Shown: positions 29,101-37,863, counted from the stretch's first letter. The stretch: DNA of 64,000 nt from Pseudomonas rhodesiae (GCF_007858255.1 NZ_VFEU01000006.1:294356-358355); one strand, 5' to 3'. Numbers and translations are program-made. Notes: generated by a model not told the origin, from the sequence alone.

Positions 29101-29213
29101 TCCTGACTCTTTACACCACCCCGGTGGTTTACCTTTACCTCGACCGCGCGCGCCATCGCTTCAATGCCTGGCGCGGCGTGCGGACCGATGCCGCCCTGGA
29201 CACTGCGCTATGA
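26106..29213 (+). CDS. muxC: RND efflux pump subunit MuxC/MdtC
   Basis: 1035 residues, paralogue of MuxB with the same topology. The Asp pair is in GLVVDDAIVVLENISRHI and the helix 10 Lys in GVVKKNAILMIDLAL. The start is ATG 26106 (MNLSGPFIRRPVATMLLSLA), parallel to the muxB start [19 protein letters not shown]; an upstream TTG at 26091 would lie in the repeat. Its stop overlaps opmB (ATGA). Confidence 0.95.
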   Translation: MNLSGPFIRRPVATMLLSLAIMLLGGVSFNLLPVSPLPQIDFPVIVVSASLPGASPEVMASTVATPLERSFGSIAGITTMSSSSSQGSTRVILAFDSDRDINGAAREVQAAINASRNLLPSGMRSMPTYKKINPSQAPIMVLSLTSDVLQKGQLYDLASTILSQSLSQVPGVGEVQIGGSSLPAVRIELEPKALDQYGVALDDVRNTIANANQRRPKGSLEDSERNWQIQANDQLEKAKDYEPLLIRYQNGAALRLGDVARISDGVEDRYNSGFFNNDAAVLLVINRQSGANIIETVRQIKAQLPALQAVLPSSVKLSLAMDRSPVITATLHEAEMTLLIAVGLVILVVYLFLGNFRASLIPTLAVPVSLVGTFAVMYLYGFSLNNFSLMALILATGLVVDDAIVVLENISRHIDDGVPPMKAAYLGAQEVGFTLLSMNVSLVAVFLSILFMGGIVTNLFREFSITLSAAIIVSLVVSLTLTPMLCARWLKPHVKGHMTGLQRWSHRINERMVAGYARSLDWVLRHRRLTLLSLLLTIGVNVALYIVVPKTFMPQQDTGQLIGFVRGDDGLSFSVMQPKMEIFRQAVLKDPAVLSVAGFIGGNNGTNNAVMLVRLKPIDERKVSAQAVIERLRKNVPPVPGGRLFLMADQDLQFGGSRDQTSAQYSYILQSGDLAALRLWYPKVVAALRELPELTAIDAREGRGAAQVTLIVDRDQAKRLGIDMNMVTGVLNNAYSQRQISTIYDSLNQYQVVMEVNPKYAQDPITLNQMQVITADGARVPLSTIAHYENSLADDRVSHEGQFASENIAFDIAPGFTVEQGTAAIERAIAKVGLPEDVIAKMAGTADAFAATQKGQPFMILGALVAVYLVLGILYESYIHPLTILSTLPSAGVGALLSIYLLGGEFSLISLLGLFLLIGVVKKNAILMIDLALQLERHDGMSPLESIRSACLLRLRPILMTTLAAILGALPLLLGTGDGAEMRQPLGLTIIGGLVFSQILTLYTTPVVYLYLDRARHRFNAWRGVRTDAALDTAL

Positions 29214-30661
29214 CCGATTCAACCCACGCCCCCCAAAAACTGTTGGCAGCGGCACTCTGCGGTCTGATGCTCAGCGCTTGCGCCATCGGCCCGGATTACC
29301 AGCGCCCGGAGGTCATCGAGCCCGCGCAGTTCAAGCAAGCCCACGGCTGGCGCCAGGCTGCGCCGAGCGACGCGCTGGCCCGCGGCTCCTGGTGGGAGTT
29401 GTATGGCGACCGTCAGCTCAACGACTTGGTCGCGCGGCTCAATAATGCCAACCAGACCGTGGCTCAGGCCGAGGCACGTTTTCGCCAGGCCCAGGCGTTG
29501 GTGCGCAGCTCCCGCGGTGCGTTCTACCCCAGCGTCGACCTCAGCGTGGGCAAGACCCGCGCCAGCCAGGGCACCGGCAGCAGCAGTGCCAGCCTCAGCA
29601 GTTCCAGCAGCGGCATCCGCGACACCCTCAACGCGCAGTTAGGCGTGAGCTGGGAGGCGGATGTCTGGGGCAAGTTGCGCCGTGGCCTGGAGGCCAACGA
29701 GGCCAGCGCCGAAGCCAGCTCGGCGGACCTGGCCGCGATGCGCCTGAGCCAGCAATCGGAACTGGTACAAAGCTACCTGCAACTGCGGGTGATGGATGAA
29801 CAGACGCGGCTGTTGCAAGCCACCCTGGACACCTATCAACGCTCCCTGCAAATGACCGAAAACCAGTACCGCGCCGGCGTGTCCGGCAAGGACGCGGTGG
29901 CCCAGGCGCAAACCCAACTCAAGACCACCCAGGCCAGCCTGATCGACCTCATCTGGCAGCGCGCCCAACTGGAAAACGCCATTGCGGTGTTGATCGGCGA
30001 GGCGCCGGCCAACTTCAGCCTGGCGGTGAGCAAGGACATTCCGCAGCTGCCACAGATCCCGGTAGGCCTGCCGTCGCAGCTGTTGGAGCGCCGCCCGGAC
30101 ATTGCTTCGGCCGAGCGCGCGGTGATCGCCGCCAATGCCAATATCGGTGTGGCCAAGGCCGCGTACTACCCGGACCTGACCCTGAGCCTGGCCGGTGGCT
30201 ATTCCAGCAGCACCTATGCCGACTGGATCAGCCTGCCCAACCGCTTCTGGTCGGTGGGGCCGAAACTGGCCATGACCCTGTTCGACGGTGGCCAGCGCTC
30301 GGCGGAAGTTGACCGCACCGTGGCGTCCTACGACGAAACCGTGGCCAAGTACCGCCAGACCGTACTGGACGGTTTCCGCGAAGTGGAAAACTACATGGTG
30401 CAACTCAAGGTGCTGGAGGACGAAGCGGCGGTCAGCAACGAAGCATTGGCCGCGGCGCGCGAGTCGCTGCGCCTGACCGAGAACCAGTACAAAGCGGGGC
30501 TGATAGCCTACCTGGACGTGGTCACCGTACAGGCCACCGCCCTGAGCAACGAACGCAGCGTGTTGACCTTGCTGCAATCGCGCCTGGTCGCCAGTGTGCA
30601 ACTGATCGCCGCCTTGGGCGGGGGCTGGGACGGGCAAACCCAAATCAGCGCCAACGACTAG
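29210..30661 (+). CDS. opmB: Outer-membrane efflux lipoprotein OpmB (OprM/NodT family)
   Basis: 483 residues. A lipoprotein signal peptide ends in the lipobox LSAC (Cys about residue 24), followed by IGPDYQRPEV, the standard mature start of OprM-type channels. Two repeated coiled-coil halves (about 70-260 and 280-470) make the TolC-like trimeric tunnel; ERRPDIASAERAVIAANANIGVAKAAYYP is the conserved signature of the second half. Last gene of muxABC-opmB, as in P. aeruginosa. A stretch rich in Ser (SSSASLSSSSSG, about residues 123-134) lies in an exposed loop. Confidence 0.94.
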   Translation: MTDSTHAPQKLLAAALCGLMLSACAIGPDYQRPEVIEPAQFKQAHGWRQAAPSDALARGSWWELYGDRQLNDLVARLNNANQTVAQAEARFRQAQALVRSSRGAFYPSVDLSVGKTRASQGTGSSSASLSSSSSGIRDTLNAQLGVSWEADVWGKLRRGLEANEASAEASSADLAAMRLSQQSELVQSYLQLRVMDEQTRLLQATLDTYQRSLQMTENQYRAGVSGKDAVAQAQTQLKTTQASLIDLIWQRAQLENAIAVLIGEAPANFSLAVSKDIPQLPQIPVGLPSQLLERRPDIASAERAVIAANANIGVAKAAYYPDLTLSLAGGYSSSTYADWISLPNRFWSVGPKLAMTLFDGGQRSAEVDRTVASYDETVAKYRQTVLDGFREVENYMVQLKVLEDEAAVSNEALAAARESLRLTENQYKAGLIAYLDVVTVQATALSNERSVLTLLQSRLVASVQLIAALGGGWDGQTQISAND

Positions 30662-30833
30662 AAGAGTGCGGGCGTGCAAGCGCCCGATGGCGATGTTGAG
30701 CCGGTGGATTGACGTCAAAAAGCCCATGATGGCCTTGTGATAATTATTCAACTGCCGCCGAATATTTATCGCTACAATCCGCCGCTTTGCCACTCGGTAC
30801 GGGCGTTCCAGCTCGTAGCTCGCGAGACTCTGC

Positions 30834-32930
30834 ATGCTTATCGGTAGCTATTCCCCTTCGTTGGTCGTGATCTCGCTGTTCGTTGCGATTCTGGCTTCCT
30901 ACACCGCACTCGACCTGGCCGGCCGCATCGCGACCGCCCAGGGACGGGCCGTCTACCTGTGGATAGTCGGCGGCGCGTTGGCGATGGGGGTGGGGGTGTG
31001 GTCGATGCACTTTATCGGCATGCTCGCGTTGCGCTTGCCGTTTGCCCTGGGGTTCGACGTGGGCATCACTGCGTTGTCGCTGTTGATCGCTGTATTGTCT
31101 AGTGGCTTTGCCTTGTGGCTGGTCAGCCAGGCCCGCTTGCCCGCCTGGCAACTGCTGTTCGGCGCGCTGGTGATGGGGGCCGGTATCAGCTGCATGCACT
31201 ACACCGGCATGGCCGCCATGCGCATGACCCCCGGCATCGACTACGACCCGACGTTGTTTGGCGCGTCGTTGTTGATCGCCGTGGCGGCGTCGGGCGCGGC
31301 CTTGCTGATTGCGTTCAACCTGCGGCGCAACACCCCGCATGTGCGCCTGCTCCGGGGCGGTGCCGCGATGGTGATGGGCGTTGCCATTGTCGGCATGCAC
31401 TACACCGGAATGGCGGCCGCCAGCTTTGCCGATGACAGCTACTGCGGCGCCGCCCTGGACGGGTTGAGCGGCAATGGCCTGGATAACCTGGTGCTGGTCA
31501 CTACCCTGGCAGTGCTAGCCATCGCTTTGCTGACTTCGTTGCTCGACGCGCGCCTGGAAGCCCGCACCGCGGTGCTCGCCGATTCGCTCACCCAGGCCAA
31601 CCAGGAACTGTCCCACCTGGCTCTGCACGACATGCTCACCGGCCTGCCCAATCGCAGCCTGCTCGCCGACCGCATTCAACAGGCCATGCAGGCGGTGCAG
31701 GAGCAGGGCGGTTGCTTTGCGCTGATGTTTATCGACCTGGATGGCTTCAAGCCGGTCAACGATGCCTTTGGTCATCACCTGGGCGACCAATTGCTGCGCG
31801 AAGTGGGCTCGCGCCTGCGCGAGGATCTGCGCAGCCACGACACCCTGGCGCGTATCGGTGGTGACGAGTTTGTACTGTTGGTGCAGCTGAACCAGCCGGA
31901 CGATGCCCTCGGCCTGGCCGAGCGCCAGGTACAACTGATCAACAGGGCGTTCCTGGTGGCCGAGCATGAGCTGAACATCTCCGCCAGCGTCGGTATCGCG
32001 TTGTTCCCCGGCAACGGCGCCACACCCCAGGAATTGTTGATGAACGCCGACGCCGCCATGTACCACGCCAAGGGCTTGGGCAAGAACGGCTACAGCTTTT
32101 TCGATGTGTCGATGAACACCAACGCGCGCAAGCAACTGCAACTGTTGCAGGACTTGCGCAACGCCGTGGAGCAGCAGCAATTTCGCTTGTACTACCAGCC
32201 TAAGTTCGACGCGGCCAGCGGCATTGCGGTGGGCGCCGAGGCGTTATTGCGCTGGGAGCATCCGCAGCAGGGCCTGTTGATGCCGGCGACGTTTATTGAA
32301 CTGGCGGAGAAAACCGGGCTGATCATCCCCATCGGCGAATGGGTGCTCAATGAAGCTTGCCGCCAGATGCGCCTGTGGTACGTGCAGGGGTATGAAGAAT
32401 GGCGCATCGCCGTGAATCTTTCTGCGTTGCAGTTCTGCCATGCCGGGCTGGTCAACAGCGTCGCTGCCGCGCTTGAACGCCACCAGTTGCCGGCTAACAG
32501 CCTGACCCTGGAAATCACCGAAACCACGGCCATGCGCGATGCCGACGCGAGCATGAACGTGTTGCAGCAGCTGTCGGACATGGGCGTCGACCTGTCCATC
32601 GATGATTTCGGCACCGGTTACTCCAGCTTGATGTACCTCAAGCGCCTGCCGGCCAATGAGCTTAAAATCGACCGTGGCTTCGTGCGCGATCTGGAGCACG
32701 ATGGCGACGATGCCGCCATCGTGTCGGCCATCGTTGCCCTCGGCCAGGCCCTGGGGCTGCGCATTGTGGCCGAAGGCGTGGAAACCGATAAACAGCAGGA
32801 TTTTCTTACGCGCCTGGGTTGTAACTCGCTGCAAGGTTACCTGCTGGGGCATCCACTGCCGGCCGAGGGTTTTATGGCTAATATCCGCCGCGCCGAAGAG
32901 GCGGCCGCCCCTGACAAGGTCAGCGAGTGA
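30834..32930 (+). CDS. MHYT-GGDEF-EAL membrane c-di-GMP enzyme
   Basis: 698 residues. Residues 1-240 form an MHYT sensor: seven predicted helices with MHFIGML, MHYTGMAAM and MHYTGMAAA motifs thought to bind copper and sense O2, CO or NO. A GGDEF domain (about 255-410) has LTGLPNRSLL, an intact GGDEF and the product-inhibition I-site RSHD five residues upstream. An EAL domain (about 430-690) has AEALLRW, the ETTAM Glu and the DDFGTGYSSL loop. Both synthesis and hydrolysis of c-di-GMP are therefore possible; the balance cannot be read from sequence. A related P. aeruginosa protein is MucR (PA1727), which feeds alginate synthesis; identity with it is not claimed. Confidence 0.9.
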   Translation: MLIGSYSPSLVVISLFVAILASYTALDLAGRIATAQGRAVYLWIVGGALAMGVGVWSMHFIGMLALRLPFALGFDVGITALSLLIAVLSSGFALWLVSQARLPAWQLLFGALVMGAGISCMHYTGMAAMRMTPGIDYDPTLFGASLLIAVAASGAALLIAFNLRRNTPHVRLLRGGAAMVMGVAIVGMHYTGMAAASFADDSYCGAALDGLSGNGLDNLVLVTTLAVLAIALLTSLLDARLEARTAVLADSLTQANQELSHLALHDMLTGLPNRSLLADRIQQAMQAVQEQGGCFALMFIDLDGFKPVNDAFGHHLGDQLLREVGSRLREDLRSHDTLARIGGDEFVLLVQLNQPDDALGLAERQVQLINRAFLVAEHELNISASVGIALFPGNGATPQELLMNADAAMYHAKGLGKNGYSFFDVSMNTNARKQLQLLQDLRNAVEQQQFRLYYQPKFDAASGIAVGAEALLRWEHPQQGLLMPATFIELAEKTGLIIPIGEWVLNEACRQMRLWYVQGYEEWRIAVNLSALQFCHAGLVNSVAAALERHQLPANSLTLEITETTAMRDADASMNVLQQLSDMGVDLSIDDFGTGYSSLMYLKRLPANELKIDRGFVRDLEHDGDDAAIVSAIVALGQALGLRIVAEGVETDKQQDFLTRLGCNSLQGYLLGHPLPAEGFMANIRRAEEAAAPDKVSE

Positions 32931-32986
32931 CGGTTATTCTTGACACGACCCATTAAACCTACAGGTTGAAACAGGAGAGAGCAGGC

Positions 32987-33733
32987 ATGGACAAAGTCGT
33001 CATCATCACCGGGGGCAGTCGCGGGATTGGCGCCGAGACGGCCTTGCTGGCTGCGCGTCAGGGGTATCGCATCTGCATCAACTACCAGGCCGACGACGAG
33101 GCCGCCCACCGCGTGCTGGAACAGGTGCGTGCCCTCGGCGCCCAGGCGATTGCGGTGCGCGCGGACGTAAGTAACGAAGACGAAGTGATCGCGCTGTTCC
33201 ACCGTGTCGATACCGAATTGGGCCGGGTCACTGCGCTGGTGAACAATGCCGGCACCGTGGGGCATAAATCCCGGGTCGATGAGATGTCGGAGTTTCGCAT
33301 CCTGAAAATGCTCAAGACCAACGTGCTCGGCCCGATTCTGTGTGCCAAGCATGCGCTGTTGCGCATGTCGCCCCGGCATGGCGGGCAGGGCGGCAGTATC
33401 GTCAATGTGTCATCGGTGGCGGCACGCCTGGGTTCGCCAGGTGAATATGTCGACTATGCCGCCTCCAAGGGCGCGCTCGACACCTTCACTATTGGCCTGT
33501 CGAAAGAAGTCGCCGGTGAAGGTATCCGCGTCAATGCGGTGCGCCCGGGTTATATCTACACCGACTTTCATGCCCTGAGCGGCGATCCGGACCGGGTCAG
33601 CAAACTGGAGTCTGGCATCCCCATGGCCCGTGGCGGCCGTCCGGATGAAGTGGCCGAAGCGATTATCTGGTTGCTGTCGGACAAGGCGTCCTATGCCACC
33701 GGCACGTTTTTGGATTTGGGGGGCGGGCGCTAG
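32987..33733 (+). CDS. Short-chain dehydrogenase/reductase (YgfF-like)
   Basis: 248 residues, classical SDR. The cofactor loop TGGSRGIG is at residues 8-15, the NAG motif appears as VNNAGTVG, and the catalytic Ser-Tyr-Lys triad is in NVSSVAARLG and YVDYAASKGALD. The C-terminal FLDLGGGR tail is usual. A small basic residue after the first strand is lacking, and the Asp-type specificity for NAD(H) versus NADP(H) cannot be settled. ATG 32987 follows AGGAGAGAGCAGGC. Substrate unknown; glucose or sugar-type reductases are close in sequence style. It follows the MHYT gene after 56 bp. Confidence 0.85.
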   Translation: MDKVVIITGGSRGIGAETALLAARQGYRICINYQADDEAAHRVLEQVRALGAQAIAVRADVSNEDEVIALFHRVDTELGRVTALVNNAGTVGHKSRVDEMSEFRILKMLKTNVLGPILCAKHALLRMSPRHGGQGGSIVNVSSVAARLGSPGEYVDYAASKGALDTFTIGLSKEVAGEGIRVNAVRPGYIYTDFHALSGDPDRVSKLESGIPMARGGRPDEVAEAIIWLLSDKASYATGTFLDLGGGR

Positions 33734-33756
33734 GGATGCAGTGCCCGCACCGACGT

Positions 33757-33833
33757 CATCGGGGGCGGGCCCCCTCCCACACTTGAGAGTACTCACAGCT
33801 CAAAATGTGGGAGGGGGCTTGCCCCCGATGGCG
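33757..33833. repeat. Inverted REP pair between convergent genes
   Basis: TCATCGGGGGCGGGCCCCCT and TGTGGGAGGGGGCTTGCCCC face outwards to each other across an 18 bp spacer. It fills the space between the SDR stop (33733) and the MocR regulator stop (33856) and can serve as a bidirectional terminator. Confidence 0.75.
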
Positions 33834-33855
33834 TCAGAAAGCGCAACACCATCAC

Positions 33856-35265
33856 TTAGAACGACCGCACAATCCGCCCCAACGTTTCCATAGCTTTTTC
33901 CGACGCCTCGGTCCACGGGCTACCGTAGTTCAGGCGAATACAATTTCTGAAACGTTGAGTTGCCGAGAAAATCGGCCCCGGCGCGATGCTGATGCCTTGG
34001 GCCAGGGCCATCTGGAATAGCTTCAGCGAATCGGTCTGCTCGGGCAGTTCCAGCCACAGGAAATACCCGCCGGCCGGTTGGCTGACGCGTGTTTGCGCGG
34101 GGAAGTAGCGGCCAATGGCGGCCAGCATGGCGCTTTGCTGTTCTTCCAAGGCATAGCGCAATTTGCGCAGGTGCCGGTCGTAGCCGCCGTGTTGCAGGTA
34201 GTCGGCAATTGCCGCCTGGGCCGGCATCGACGGGCACAACGAGGTCATCAGCTTCAAGCGTTCGACTTTCTGCGCATAGCGCCCGGCTGCGACCCAGCCC
34301 ACGCGATAACCCGGTGCAAGGCTCTTGGCGAACGAGCCGCAGTGCATCACCAGGCCCTCGGTGTCGAACGCCTTGGCCGGTTTGGGCGCGTGCTGCCCGT
34401 AGTACAACTCGGCGTACACATCGTCTTCGATCAAGGGCACCTGATGGCCGCGCAACAGTTCCACCAGCGCTTGTTTCTTGGCTTCAGGCAGGGTGGCGCC
34501 CATGGGGTTCTGGAAGCTGGTCATGGTCCAACAGGCCTTGATCGGGTAGCGCTCCAGGCTTTGCGCCAGGGCATTGAGATCGATGCCGTCGCGTGGGTGC
34601 ACCGGGATCTCCACCGCCTTGAGTTTTAAACGCTCCAAGACCTGCAAGCAGGCATAAAACGCCGGAGCCTCGATGGCCACCAAATCGCCTGGCTCGGTCA
34701 CGGCCTGCAGGCACAGGTTCAGCGCTTCCAGGGCGCCGTTGGTGATCAGCAACTCTTCCATAGGCAGCATCAGGCCGCCGACCATATAGCGCAGGGCAAT
34801 TTGCCGGCGCAGTTGCGGGTTGCCCGGCGACATGTCGGTGACCACCATGCGCGGGTCCATCTCACGGCTGGCGCTGGCCAGGGAACGGGCCAGACGCGGC
34901 AACGGGAACAGCATCGGGCTGGGGAACGCCGAACCGAAGGGCACGGTGGTGGGGTCCTTGATCGAGTCGAGCACCGAAAACACCAGCTCGCTCACATCCA
35001 CCTCGGTGGATTCGTGTACCTGTTCGCTCACCACTGGCTCGGAAAACGGGCTCGGCGCATGGGTGTTGACGAAGTAACCGGAGCGCGGCCGCGCGCGGAT
35101 CAGCCCGCGGCGCTCCAGCAGGTAATACGCCTGGAACACCGTGGAGGGGCTGACGCCGTAGGTCTGGCTCGCGTAGCGCACCGATGGCACGCGTTGGCCG
35201 GGGCCGAGGACGCCGGAGCGGATCAGTTCAGCGATGTCGTCGGCGAATTTTTCGTAGCGTTTCAT
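33856..35265 (-). CDS. MocR/PdxR-type transcription regulator (GntR HTH fused to aminotransferase fold)
   Basis: 469 residues. An N-terminal winged helix (residues 1-70, SGVLGPGQRVPSVRYASQTYGVSPSTVFQAYYLLERRGLIRARP) is joined to a fold-type I PLP domain (about 110-465) with the lysine in HCGSFAKSLAPGYRVGW that would bind PLP. Such proteins sense pyridoxal phosphate or amino-compound effectors and regulate nearby or distant genes. No PdxST genes are adjacent, so the target is unknown. The start is ATG 35265 (MKRYEKFADDIAELIRSGV); the frame continues upstream only into a REP element. Confidence 0.85.
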   Translation of the reverse strand: MKRYEKFADDIAELIRSGVLGPGQRVPSVRYASQTYGVSPSTVFQAYYLLERRGLIRARPRSGYFVNTHAPSPFSEPVVSEQVHESTEVDVSELVFSVLDSIKDPTTVPFGSAFPSPMLFPLPRLARSLASASREMDPRMVVTDMSPGNPQLRRQIALRYMVGGLMLPMEELLITNGALEALNLCLQAVTEPGDLVAIEAPAFYACLQVLERLKLKAVEIPVHPRDGIDLNALAQSLERYPIKACWTMTSFQNPMGATLPEAKKQALVELLRGHQVPLIEDDVYAELYYGQHAPKPAKAFDTEGLVMHCGSFAKSLAPGYRVGWVAAGRYAQKVERLKLMTSLCPSMPAQAAIADYLQHGGYDRHLRKLRYALEEQQSAMLAAIGRYFPAQTRVSQPAGGYFLWLELPEQTDSLKLFQMALAQGISIAPGPIFSATQRFRNCIRLNYGSPWTEASEKAMETLGRIVRSF

Positions 35266-35295
35266 GGCGGCCTTAAACAAGGTTTTTGTAGGAGA

Positions 35296-35330
35296 GATAC
35301 CCTCGGGGGCAAGCCCCCTCCCACATTGGG
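35296..35330. repeat. Single REP element
   Basis: CCTCGGGGGCAAGCCCCCTC followed by CCACATT, a single unit of the REP family seen at 7301, upstream of the MocR-type regulator and after the ccoG stop. Confidence 0.75.
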
Positions 35331-35356
35331 CTTTCATCGTTTTAGATAGCCAAGTA

Positions 35357-36766
35357 TCAGCGGTTGAGCGGTGCGACGAAGCGGCTCTCGGCCTCGCTGT
35401 ACACCCACGGCTCGTCCACATCCGTCACTTTGAAGCGCAGTGTCTGCGAACTGCTCGCCGGTTTATCCGCCAGCAGTGCCACCGACACCGGTACATCCAC
35501 GATTTCCCCCGGCGCCAGGCTGATCCCGGTCTTGCCTTGCAATTGGAAACCCTCGGCCTCTACCAGCTCCAGCCGATAATCTTGGCGCTGCTGGGTCTTG
35601 TTGATGACCTTGAGACTGTAGATGTTTTCAATCAAGCCCTGGCTGTTTTCGCGAAACATGCCCCGGTCCTTGGTCACGTCCAGCGACACCATCGGCCGTT
35701 GCACCAAGGCCAACACCAGCGCGGCGATCATCACCAACAGCACGGCACTGTAGCCGATCAGTCGCGGCCTTAGCAGGTGAGTCTTGCCGCCTTGCAGTTG
35801 ATGTTCGCTGGTGTAGCGCACCAAACCGCGCGCGTAGCCCATCTTGTCCATGATCGAATCGCAGGCATCGACGCACGCCGCGCAGCCGATGCACTCCATT
35901 TGCAGGCCGTCGCGAATGTCGATGCCGGTCGGGCACACCTGTACGCACAGCTGGCAATCGATGCAATCGCCCAGGCCGACGTCGGCCGGTTTAACCTCGC
36001 GTTTGCGCGGCCCACGGTGTTCGCCCCGGGCGGCGTCGTAAGAGATGGTGAGGGTGTCTTTATCGAACATCACACTCTGGAACCGTGCGTAAGGGCACAT
36101 GTGCATGCACACCGCTTCGCGCAACCAACCGGCATTGAGGTAGGTGGCGGCGGTGAAAAACAGCACCCAGAACAGGCTGACGCCGCCCATTTGCCAGGTC
36201 AGCAGTTCCGCCACTAGGGGGCGAATGGGGGTGAAGTAACCGACAAACGTCAGCCCGGTCAGCACGCTGATGCCCAGCCACAGCGTGTGCTTGGCCGAGC
36301 GCCGCGCCAGCTTGTTGAGACTCCATGGCGCCGATTGCAGCTTGATGCGTTGGTTGCGTTCGCCCTCGGTGACCTTTTCACACCACATAAACAGCCAGGT
36401 GAACGAGCTTTGCGGGCAGGTGTAGCCGCACCAGACCCGCCCAGCGAAGACCGTGATGGCAAACAGGCCGAAGGCACAGATGATCAACAGCGCCGACAAC
36501 AGGATGAAGTCCTGGGGCCAGAACGTCGCGCCGAAGATGTGGAACTTGCTTTCAGCCAAGTCCCACAGCACGGCTTGCCGACCGCCCCAGTTCAGCCACA
36601 CGGTGCCGAAAAAGGCCAGGAACAGAAAGCCTGCGCCCAGCACACGCAAGGTGCGGAACAAGCCGGTGAAACTGCGGGTATGGATCAGGGTGTCGCTGGA
36701 TTTGGCCTTCACCTTCTTTGGGTGCACGGGCTCAAAGATTTCCACGGTGGGGATTCGTTCGCTCAT
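35357..36766 (-). CDS. ccoG: CcoG/RdxA-type iron-sulfur protein
   Basis: 469 residues. Several membrane helices (near residues 35, 85, 160, 185 and 340) carry a cytoplasmic domain with two 4Fe-4S ferredoxin-type clusters (CIDCQLCVQVCP and CIGCAACVDAC, about 255-300) and an extra CGYTCPQ motif (about 110). A C-terminal immunoglobulin-like DUF (FixG_C, about 360-469) follows. CcoG reduces copper for assembly of cbb3 oxidases. The normal site is beside ccoNOP; here no cco genes are present, so this may be a second copy or an isolated locus. ATG 36766 (MSERIPTVEIFEP) is preferred over 36790, because this is the usual family start. Confidence 0.9.
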   Translation of the reverse strand: MSERIPTVEIFEPVHPKKVKAKSSDTLIHTRSFTGLFRTLRVLGAGFLFLAFFGTVWLNWGGRQAVLWDLAESKFHIFGATFWPQDFILLSALLIICAFGLFAITVFAGRVWCGYTCPQSSFTWLFMWCEKVTEGERNQRIKLQSAPWSLNKLARRSAKHTLWLGISVLTGLTFVGYFTPIRPLVAELLTWQMGGVSLFWVLFFTAATYLNAGWLREAVCMHMCPYARFQSVMFDKDTLTISYDAARGEHRGPRKREVKPADVGLGDCIDCQLCVQVCPTGIDIRDGLQMECIGCAACVDACDSIMDKMGYARGLVRYTSEHQLQGGKTHLLRPRLIGYSAVLLVMIAALVLALVQRPMVSLDVTKDRGMFRENSQGLIENIYSLKVINKTQQRQDYRLELVEAEGFQLQGKTGISLAPGEIVDVPVSVALLADKPASSSQTLRFKVTDVDEPWVYSEAESRFVAPLNR

Positions 36767-36892
36767 GGTCGTTCGCTCATCAGCCTCCATCAGGCCAATG
36801 GACTATGCGCGGCGAGCTGTTTGCATAACAGACTCAGCTATGACGATAAAAGCCGGATCAGATCGCTTGAAATCGCGGCCCTGCGACATTGT

Positions 36893-36921
36893 GCTGCACC
36901 CCGTTGCGCTCGGGGTGCAGC
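36893..36921. terminator. Hairpin after the DUF3203 gene
   Basis: GCTGCACCCC and GGGGTGCAGC pair perfectly over 10 bp with a 9 nt loop, 30 bp beyond the DUF3203 stop and upstream of ccoG. There is no T-run, so it is terminator-like only. Confidence 0.45.
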
Positions 36922-36950
36922 CTTCTGCGGCGTCAATAGATACAGATCAG

Positions 36951-37190
36951 TCAAATCGCCGAATCCGGCGTGGTGACCTTCTTGTGCTGACGCCCATCGG
37001 TGGCGCCGGCCACGGTGAGGGCATCGGCTTCCTGCTCGGTGATGTAGACACGCTCGGCGCCCACGTCCACATAAGACATGGCTCTGGGGACGTCAGTGCT
37101 GACGGTGACTTCAGCGGCGGGCAGGCTGTATTCCCGTCCCTCGTCGTTGACCTTGAAGAAACAGGTGCGGTTTTCGATGCGGATTGGCAT
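36951..37190 (-). CDS. DUF3203 family small protein
   Basis: 79 residues starting MPIRIENRTCFFKV at ATG 37190, which has AAGGAG 8 bp upstream. The overall pattern (a small beta-rich domain, ALTVAGATDGR near the end) matches DUF3203, a Pseudomonas family with a known structure but no assigned function. Single gene between ccoG and mgtC. An upstream in-frame extension to 37292 would overlap the mgtC promoter and is rejected. Confidence 0.65.
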   Translation of the reverse strand: MPIRIENRTCFFKVNDEGREYSLPAAEVTVSTDVPRAMSYVDVGAERVYITEQEADALTVAGATDGRQHKKVTTPDSAI

Positions 37191-37312
37191 GGCGCTCTCC
37201 TTTTTATCAGGCTGATAAGCGTTAGGGCGCATGCCCACGCGCGGCGTTCCAGGCAACTGACTGACGGTCGCCGTTGTCAACCCATTATCCATCTCAATAA
37301 AGGACAGGGTTT

Positions 37313-37804
37313 ATGGACGCTTGGTGGCACGAAGTATGGGTGACCCTGCAGGCCGAATTCGCCGATCTCGGCGATGCCAGACAGCTCACGCAGATCACCG
37401 TGCGCCTGCTGATCGCTGCGCTGCTGGGCGGGATCCTCGGTTTTGAACGGGAGCACAAGGGCAAGGCCGCCGGGGTGCGCACCCATATGCTGGTGGCGAT
37501 GGGCGCGGCGCTGTTTGTATTGGTGCCGCAGATGTCCGGCAACCAGGCCGATGCCATGAGCCGGGTGGTGCAGGGGGTGATTGCCGGGATTGGTTTCCTC
37601 GGCGCCGGGACCATTCTTAAAGGTAAGGAAGACGAAGAGGGTCAGCACGTCAAAGGCCTGACCACCGCCGCCGGGCTATGGATGACCGCCGCCATCGGCG
37701 TGGCGGCGGGCATGGGGCGTGAGTCCACGGCGGTGTTGAGTACGTTGCTGGCGTTGGTGGTGTTCAGCGTAATGCCAAGAATCGTGCGGATGCTCGAAAA
37801 ATAA
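37313..37804 (+). CDS. MgtC/SapB family membrane protein
   Basis: 163 residues with about four to five membrane helices. The N-terminal RLLIAALLGGILGFEREHKGKAAGVRTHMLVAMGAALF contains the conserved Asp/Glu-Arg region of MgtC proteins; VVQGVIAGIGFLGAGTILK and GLTTAAGLWMTAAIGVAAGMG complete the signature. The family supports magnesium-limited or intracellular growth, probably by controlling F1Fo-ATPase; this short form lacks the C-terminal ACT-like domain of Salmonella MgtC. Divergent from the DUF3203 gene. Confidence 0.88.
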   Translation: MDAWWHEVWVTLQAEFADLGDARQLTQITVRLLIAALLGGILGFEREHKGKAAGVRTHMLVAMGAALFVLVPQMSGNQADAMSRVVQGVIAGIGFLGAGTILKGKEDEEGQHVKGLTTAAGLWMTAAIGVAAGMGRESTAVLSTLLALVVFSVMPRIVRMLEK

Positions 37805-37863
37805 CCTTCACCAAGGACACGGCGTCGAATCATTTCCACCAACGCCGCTGTTGACGGCCGGGG

